64,000 nucleotides of DNA from Ziziphus jujuba (Eukaryota; Streptophyta; Magnoliopsida; Rosales; Rhamnaceae): the NCBI RefSeq assembly GCF_031755915.1, contig NC_083379.1, forward strand, positions 16,415,501 to 16,479,500, in the 5' to 3' direction. Each line of letters starts with the position of its first letter. Position 1 is the first letter of the stretch. The notes below the pieces were generated by a model, which was not told the origin of the DNA, made no database searches, and saw only the letters and a list, made by a program, of their open reading frames with translations. A program made the position numbers and the translations under genes. Positions 57,344 through 64,000 of the stretch are shown here, piece after piece.

Positions 57344-58956
57344 CATAACAATAAAATAAACTTGAATAATCAATAATAAATAAATAAATGAATAAATACT
57401 AAGTATTTGAAAATAATGCTTTCTCTCAAAACCCTTACAGTTCATTCAATTGAAAATATTTCCCTTTTTAAAACGTTTTCACAAACCCAACATTTTATAT
57501 AACCCAAAAACCAATAAGGTAATTAACCAATAAGACAAATAGGATATAAATAATTTTAGAATCTAAAATTGACACTTTGAGATTAATATAATAACTATTA
57601 GTTGAATTTATAATACTTATCAAAAGATAAAATACAATTACAAATAAATTAACCAAGTCAACATTTAATTCCACATATAATCATGACATTTATTAATCAA
57701 GCCAAAGGAATAATCAAGGAATATTAATAAATAAAATGCAAATAATATGCAACAAATTAATTTAGTAATAAAGGGGTTTAATGTAAAAAAAAATTAATTT
57801 CAATAAATAATTTATAAAAATTATGCTTGATAATTTAATAAAATAATACGAGATGCCATAGAAAATCTTTTTGATAAATCTTAAATTTATCTAAACCTTG
57901 AAAACATGGTAAAATATATTTTTGGACACAATTTAAATAATAAAAATCAAAATTAAATACTTTTAATTTCAAATATAAATTTTGAGACTTTTGATTTTTG
58001 AAAATCGGATTGGGAAAATAACTTGATGCACACACTACATACCAATGATGCTCGATGGTGCCCAGCATCCCAAAGCACCATCTGACAGGGAGGTTATACA
58101 AAGAAACCTGCATTTGGCCGTCCTGGCGTCCCAATAGCGCCGATGCTATAAACCTCAATCCCGACCATGGAGGAGGGCGGTTATGACCAGTATCAACTTG
58201 CCTACACTCGGTCTGATGCCAACCACTAGGGATGGGCAATATCCAATCCAACTCGCTCAACCCGCCCAATCCAATCAATTTTTAGCGGTTTGAATTGGAT
58301 TTTTACATAAATTGGATTTGATTGTGTTCAAAAATATCAAAAATTGTTTGGATTGGATTGGTTTAGGGTTGAAGATATAAACCCAATCCAACCCAATCCA
58401 ATCCAAATCATATATTATATAATTAAAAAATTATATTTTTTTTATATATATTTTTATTCTTATACATTAATTTTTAATATTTTTTCAACATATCCCTTAA
58501 TTTTTAATTTTTTGTAACATATCCCCAATTTCCAATTCCCAAATGAAAATATGAAGCCCTAAACATGCTTGCCACTGCCACCACCAGCTCTACCACCAAG
58601 TTCATTCTCTGCTCTTCAAGACTCGGCACCACTACACGGTCCGTACCAAATTTGTATTATATATTAATAGACTCATAAGTTTTAAACCAGTTGATTAATT
58701 CAAACCAAACTGATCATAAATATTTTGGTTTGGTTTGGGTTTGAAGTTTTCAATGGTTTGGATTGAATTCTATATTATGTAAACCGAACAGTATGGATTG
58801 GATCATATTTTGATCCAAAACCGAACCAATTTAATCCATACCAACCCCTAGCAACTAAGGGAGAGCATAAACCTGCACGCTGATCATACTTTATCCGCGC
58901 GTTAATCACATCCACAACTACAGAACACCGGTACTACGTAGTGCGTCTTAAAAACC

Positions 58957-58987
<31 letters not shown>

Positions 58988-59492
58988 CACCATTTTTAAA
59001 TACCAAAATCTTGTCATTACCACTGGATTTAATTACTCTCTCTACATCCATAAATTCACGTTAAAATCCATTATAATTTCATTGATGCAAATATACCAAA
59101 ATCCCAGTGGCCTAAAATCAATTCATAATCATAAATCCAATGGTACATATATATATATATATCCAAAACTTTCCAATACCATAAAATAATTTTTCCACCA
59201 TTGTTTCAATGTGTAATAATTTTAAAATAATATTTTCTTCAAATTCTTCAAATTCAATACAATTGAAATCACATAAAAATCCACATATGCATAAATTCAT
59301 ATAAATATATTTTTATTTAACATAAATAATCCGCAATTAATCTCAACAATAACTTTGAATATAATTTCTTTGAAAACCTAGAATATAAATTTTGATGCAC
59401 AAGTCCACATAAATCATCATCAAAATTTAATTAATAATTTCCTTAAATATTAAACATAAATAACACATTTTTTCAGGAATCAATTAACAGCG

Positions 59493-59523
<31 letters not shown>

Positions 59524-60469
59524 TTTCACAACCCCAAAATATAATTTGGTAGCACCTCACATATAAATATTATCACAAATGGGCAATATAATTTATATAA
59601 CCATTTTTTATATCAAACATAAATATCCAACACACATAACATTTTTTTAAATTAATCAATTAATACAAAATATAGATAATTTAATGCTCGAAAATAAATT
59701 GAAGGTGAGTCACTCACCTCGAACATGCAATTAAATCAAGATCCTCCACCGGATCGATTCCACGACTCACACGTACTCCTAAAATATCAATATTACACAA
59801 AACGGATTAAATTAATATTTTAATCGGGTATTTTACACACAAGTACCTAGGGGAGCTAGCACAAATGTTAACCAAAATTCACAAATGAGGTATCTATAGA
59901 AAGCTAATGAGACAAGGAATACGTTTCTAACCTCCATTGATCATAACCTAGCCGGTGGTGATCGGAATTTGACCAGGAAGTTACGGCCGAGCTCCCTGTC
60001 CGTGTATGTTACAATCTGTTTAGAAATTGAACAAATGAAGCTCATTTTTTAGATCAGGGGACCCAAAATAGGGGGGATAGAGCTTAAATTTGGACTAGGC
60101 ACATCGGAAAATGGCAAAAATCATTGGAATATGAATTGGTGCTACCGCTAGTCCATGAACTCGTATCGACAAATACTTTACAACTACTTAGGGGTCAAAG
60201 CTCAATTTTACAAGAATAAAAAGTCAACTCCGGCACCTTCAGACAATTCGGACCTCAACTTGTTATGCTCATAACCTTCAAACCGTAACTCCGTTTTCGA
60301 CGTGCTACTAGTGTACGGACTCGGGTCGATGCGTACTTTATAAAGGTGCCTTGGTCAACTAAGAATTCTATCCAAATCAAAATGTCAAAGTTTGACCGCA
60401 CTCAATCAATGATGGTCAAACCCAACCAACTTGAGAAAATTTTGATGTAATTCGGGACGAGGTATTACA
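56805..60469 (-). mobile_element. Solo LTR of Gypsy-type family, 3.66 kb
   Basis: Bounded by TGTCAAGACC (56805) and GGTATTACA (60469) with a perfect 5-bp target duplication TCTAT (56800-56804, 60470-60474). No PBS or coding. Same family as the LTRs at 1-2247, 17880-19830 and 31865-41195, judged from shared internal blocks. Read on the minus strand it begins TGTAATACC. Solo state implies loss of the internal region by LTR-LTR recombination. Microsatellites: (ATA)n at 57308-57340, (TA)n at 58964 and 59495. The minus ORF at 57835-58278 is not supported as a gene. Confidence 0.9.
58227..58850. mobile_element. hAT-like MITE nested in the solo LTR
   Basis: Ends TAGGGATGGG / CCAACCCCTA, interior full of 'ggattggattgg' and 'ccaatccaaccc' repeats in opposite orientations, as in a common plant hAT-derived MITE group. 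The putative 8-bp target duplication CCAACCAC / GCAACTAA matches at 5 of 8. Confidence 0.7.
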
Positions 60470-60474
60470 TCTAT

Positions 60475-61840
60475 TTGATAGGAATATTGGTTTTTATTTT
60501 TCTTATTTTATTTTTTATTTTTTTATGAGTTTTGTTTCTAGAAGATCATAAATGGTGTAGCTCATTATCTTACAAAATATGCATGCTGTTGAAGCAGGCA
60601 CATACCACCATTTTAAAAGCTGATTTAACCCTTTTTTTCATGTCATGCTCAAATAACACTTCCAGTAATGAGTTATAATGGCCATTTTCTTAATCCGGAC
60701 ATCGAATTTTGATAAGATATTTTGAAATAATGCTTAGAAAAACGGATTCCACATTATGAAAATAAATTAATAATTTTTTGAGCATAGAAATATGGATCAT
60801 GTGGAGTCCTGGATAGGTGGTGGACCAGATTGGCTCTTTCATTTTATTCAAGCTTATATGTATACTTCCATTTGTGGTTGAATACACATTTTAGCTTTCT
60901 GGCAAAAAGAATAAAATTAAAACCCTAATAAACATTTGACATAAACAAAAACAAAAACTAATGTTTGAGGTAAACTAAGTAAAAATAATTACATACAATT
61001 AGATATAAAAAAGATAAAAAAAAATAAATTACTAAAACTATAACTAAAATTTACAAACAAATCTTATTATCAAAAGACACCTAACATGATGTTCTTTTGT
61101 GTTTTTTTGTTTTTTTTTTGTCTTTTTATATCTAATCGTGTATAATTCGCTTACCTTAAATGTTTATTAGTTTAATTGGTAGTAGTTAAAGTTAGACATC
61201 TCAATTGACCATAATATTGAAGAAAGAAAACAAAAATAAAAAACCAGTATAATTTAAATTGTGTTTAATTTAATGTTTTAAGGTTTTTTTTTTTTTCTCA
61301 TTTAACTTTGTAGTCAATTAGGATGCCTAACAAATTTTAACTATCATTAATAAACGTTTAAAATAAGCAAATTATATATAATTAAAAAAGTAAAAAATCC
61401 AAAAAAAAAAAAAAAACAACATCATGATACCAAAAGCCACCTACATGTTGTGCATTTTTTTCCTTTGATTTAAATTTAGAATCATTATATGAGAAAGCAA
61501 TATTAATAGCATTAGTCAGAATTTAAAATCATTATATGTTTAATTTGAAGCATTATATGAAAAAACAAATTCTAGATTTGGTTTGGGACTAGTGGACATT
61601 ATAAAAGAATCAGTGAAAGTTTGGCTCAAGCAGCAATCAAATAAATGCTATTTTAAAATTGCTAAAAGTTACAAAATTAAAATTTGTGTATTTAATAAGT
61701 AACGTACTTCATTTTGGCAATTGTATGCAACAATTAAAATAGAAATTTATTATTATTATTATTCTTATATATAATGATAATAATAATAATATAGTGCAAT
61801 AATGTTACTAATATATTTGTATTTTTAATAATATGATTAA
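60475..61840. other. Intergenic DNA
   Basis: No gene recognised. 60920-61430 contains A-rich stretches with partly mirrored T-rich stretches ('ctaacatgatgttctttt', 'tgattatc'-like), perhaps an old MITE, not resolved. (TAT)n and (AAT)n runs near 61750. Confidence 0.4.
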
Positions 61841-62606
61841 AGGTAAATTACACAAAATCTTTCTGAATTATTTATTAAAATAATAAATAAACCCTTCAAC
61901 TATGATTATGTATTATGCATTGCTCCCTTCAAAGTTTAAACCAATTAAATGGTAAAAATTATTTTAATTTGACAAAAATAACCTTTCGGCATATTCAATG
62001 TATTATTTTCAAGACAATTTAGTCCAAAATTTTGTAATATTATCTAAATATTGAAAATAATATTTTCTTAAAAAGCTTAAAATTATTTTTCTTTCAAATA
62101 TTAAAAATAATATTTTTCTTCAAGAAATAAAAATAATATTTTTTCAAAAAAAAAATAATGTTTTCCTCAAAAAAAATATTAAAAGTAATATTTTCTTCAA
62201 AAAAATATTAAAATAATAATATTTTCTTGAAGAAAAAAAATAATGTTTTCTTTAAAAAATATTAACAAAATTGTATTTAAAATAATATTAAAATTGAAAT
62301 TTTATTTAAAAAATATTAGAAATGAAATTTTACAAAATTATATTAAAAATAATATTTTCTTGAAAAATTAAAATAAAGAAAATAATATTTTATTTAAAAA
62401 ATTAAAAATAATATTTTAATTGAATTTATTTATTATGGAAAATATTAAGTAACTTTAAATTTTAAAATTTTTTTAGATTTTTTGTAAGGGTAATTTCGTC
62501 TTAGTGTTTTTATATTCTTTTAACTTATAAGTTTTTAATGGTTTGAGGGTTCCTATAATATCAAAGGGCATTTGTAAGTGCCAAGGGGGTTTTATGTAAT
62601 TTACCT
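61841..62606. mobile_element. Mutator-type MITE, 766 bp
   Basis: Terminal inverted repeats AGGTAAATTACACAAAAT / ATGTAATTTACCT (imperfect, about 20 bp). The 9-bp target duplication is TATGATTAA / TATAATTAA (61832-61840, 62607-62615) with one mismatch. Interior has many imperfect repeats of 'aaaataatattttctt'. No coding. Confidence 0.78.
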
Positions 62607-62615
62607 TATAATTAA

Positions 62616-64000
62616 TATAATGAATAATTAATCTGACATATATACTTTTTTTCAGTTCTTACCCCAACTATGTCAACGTAAAAATATATAAAATATATTA
62701 TTTGGAAGTTATATTAGTAATTTTAAAATTAAAATCCTGGTTATGCTAAAATCAAAAGTTTAGAATGGTAGCTTTTCAAAAGAGATGGTTATTGGAGAAT
62801 CTGATTTTTATTAGTTTACCAAAATACTTTAGTTTATTAAAAAAAAAAAAACCCTATTCCGTAATGATTTTAGATTGTCCAGAGCAACTCTGAACGTGAT
62901 TCTAGACTATTCGTGAAAGGACATACTACATGTTGTATGACTGATCAAATATTTATAGAGTAATTAAATTAGATAAAAAGAAATAATCTTTCATTTGATT
63001 TTTTAAACAAGCGAGGGCACGTTCCGCACTATATTTTAGACCATCTATTTTCTCAGATTTATTATTAAATTAAACATTAATAATAAATATAAAGACTGAT
63101 TGAGAAATGAAATGAGTTTCAATAAGACTAAATCTTATTTTTGAAACAATCAGAGCTTGAATAAAGCTAATAATTTAATTTTGAGATAATCAATATTTAT
63201 GAATATTTAAAGTTAATGGATGACTATTTATGGTTATAATTTGAATTCAAATTTGAATTTATATAGTTGCCTTATATCAAGGAAAAAAATCATGGAATTG
63301 CTTTCATTTGGAAAAGTTTCCATAGATTAATGATGGAGTAAATCATGAGATTTGATGTTTTAATTTATGAATTTTCTTAATTCAACCAAGCAGTGAAAAG
63401 TCAACAAATATAAAGATGCTGCAGCAAAAAGAGGACAGATAGACAACTCTCAATTTCCAATCAATTAGACATATTAGTATTCTCTTACAATGTTACCTCC
63501 TAAATTTTGTGATAGTTATTTCTCTAGAAATTTCTTGTAGTTTTTATTTTACAATATATTATCTCTCTATAAGTTGAATATTTAAAATCCTATATTTTAA
63601 GATAAGAAAAAAAAAACTTTTCATTTGATTGTTTTTTTGCAAATTAATAATTTGTCATGATTTTATTAAATTTATTTTTACATAATTTTTATTATTTTTA
63701 CACTATATTTCTTTTTTCTTTCTCTAATCCAAATTAGAACGGCACGTCCGCAATATTTAGAGACATCTAATTTGTTTGTATTTGAAAAAATATCAAACAT
63801 ATTTAAAAAGCATTTTTTTTCTTTGATTTTGTCTTTCTAATGTTAAAAATGTGAAAACAAGATGCATTTAGCAACTTATTTTCTTAAAATGAATTTAGAA
63901 TACAAGGTAATATGATTTAAAAGTACATAGTGAAATCGAAAGCAAGACAAAGGCATCTGAGTGTATTTCCAAAAAAATATTAAAAACTATGGAAACAATT
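62616..64000. other. AT-rich intergenic DNA to the window end
   Basis: No gene, RNA or complete element recognised. Confidence 0.45.

Noticed and set aside
57835..58278. 147-codon minus-strand ORF
   Set aside because: Spans the solo LTR and the end of a nested MITE; no protein family motif.

Overview
The window is nuclear DNA of a flowering plant, most likely a eudicot. The evidence is GT-AG introns in AT-rich DNA, a plastid-type tryptophan synthase beta gene, dense and nested LTR retrotransposons, TRIM elements, hAT- and Mutator-type MITEs, and a fragment of plastid rpl20 DNA. No CRISPR, prokaryotic operon or tRNA/rRNA gene was seen. The species cannot be named from the sequence.

Only one gene looks intact: a five-exon tryptophan synthase beta (TSB) gene on the minus strand, exons between 51220 and 54575, predicted 475 aa. 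It keeps the PLP lysine and the TGAGQHG motif, but several near-invariant active-site residues are changed: the catalytic Glu (enteric TrpB E109) is Ala, the R141/D305 gating pair is Lys/Glu, and the phosphate loop GGGSN is GSGSN. It is therefore a candidate neofunctionalised enzyme or pseudoenzyme, and the most interesting item here.

Layout. A segment at 1-~10922 (copy A) recurs at 38949-~55069 (copy B). Both hold the end of a Gypsy-type LTR, a Copia gag relic, a second Copia element, about 2 kb of shared intergenic DNA, degenerate hAT MITEs and TSB exon 1. Copy A has lost TSB exons 2-5, a block corresponding to the core promoter of copy B, and about 1.9 kb of Copia pol. Between the copies (10.9-38.9 kb) lie a decayed Mutator-like element, an orphan exon-like fragment, a Gypsy LTR split by a near-perfect TRIM element, two hairpin MITEs, a 4.86-kb long-TIR element carrying a TRIM LTR relic and plastid rpl20 DNA, AT-rich DNA, a second TRIM, and a three-level nest (Copia gag, interrupted by a Gypsy-family LTR, interrupted by an internally deleted Gypsy element).

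Right of TSB are a pyruvate decarboxylase pseudogene in head-to-head orientation, a 3.66-kb solo LTR with a clean 5-bp target duplication and a nested hAT MITE, and a Mutator-type MITE. No pathway links the genes. The pattern is duplication of a TSB locus followed by asymmetric decay amid successive transposon insertions.
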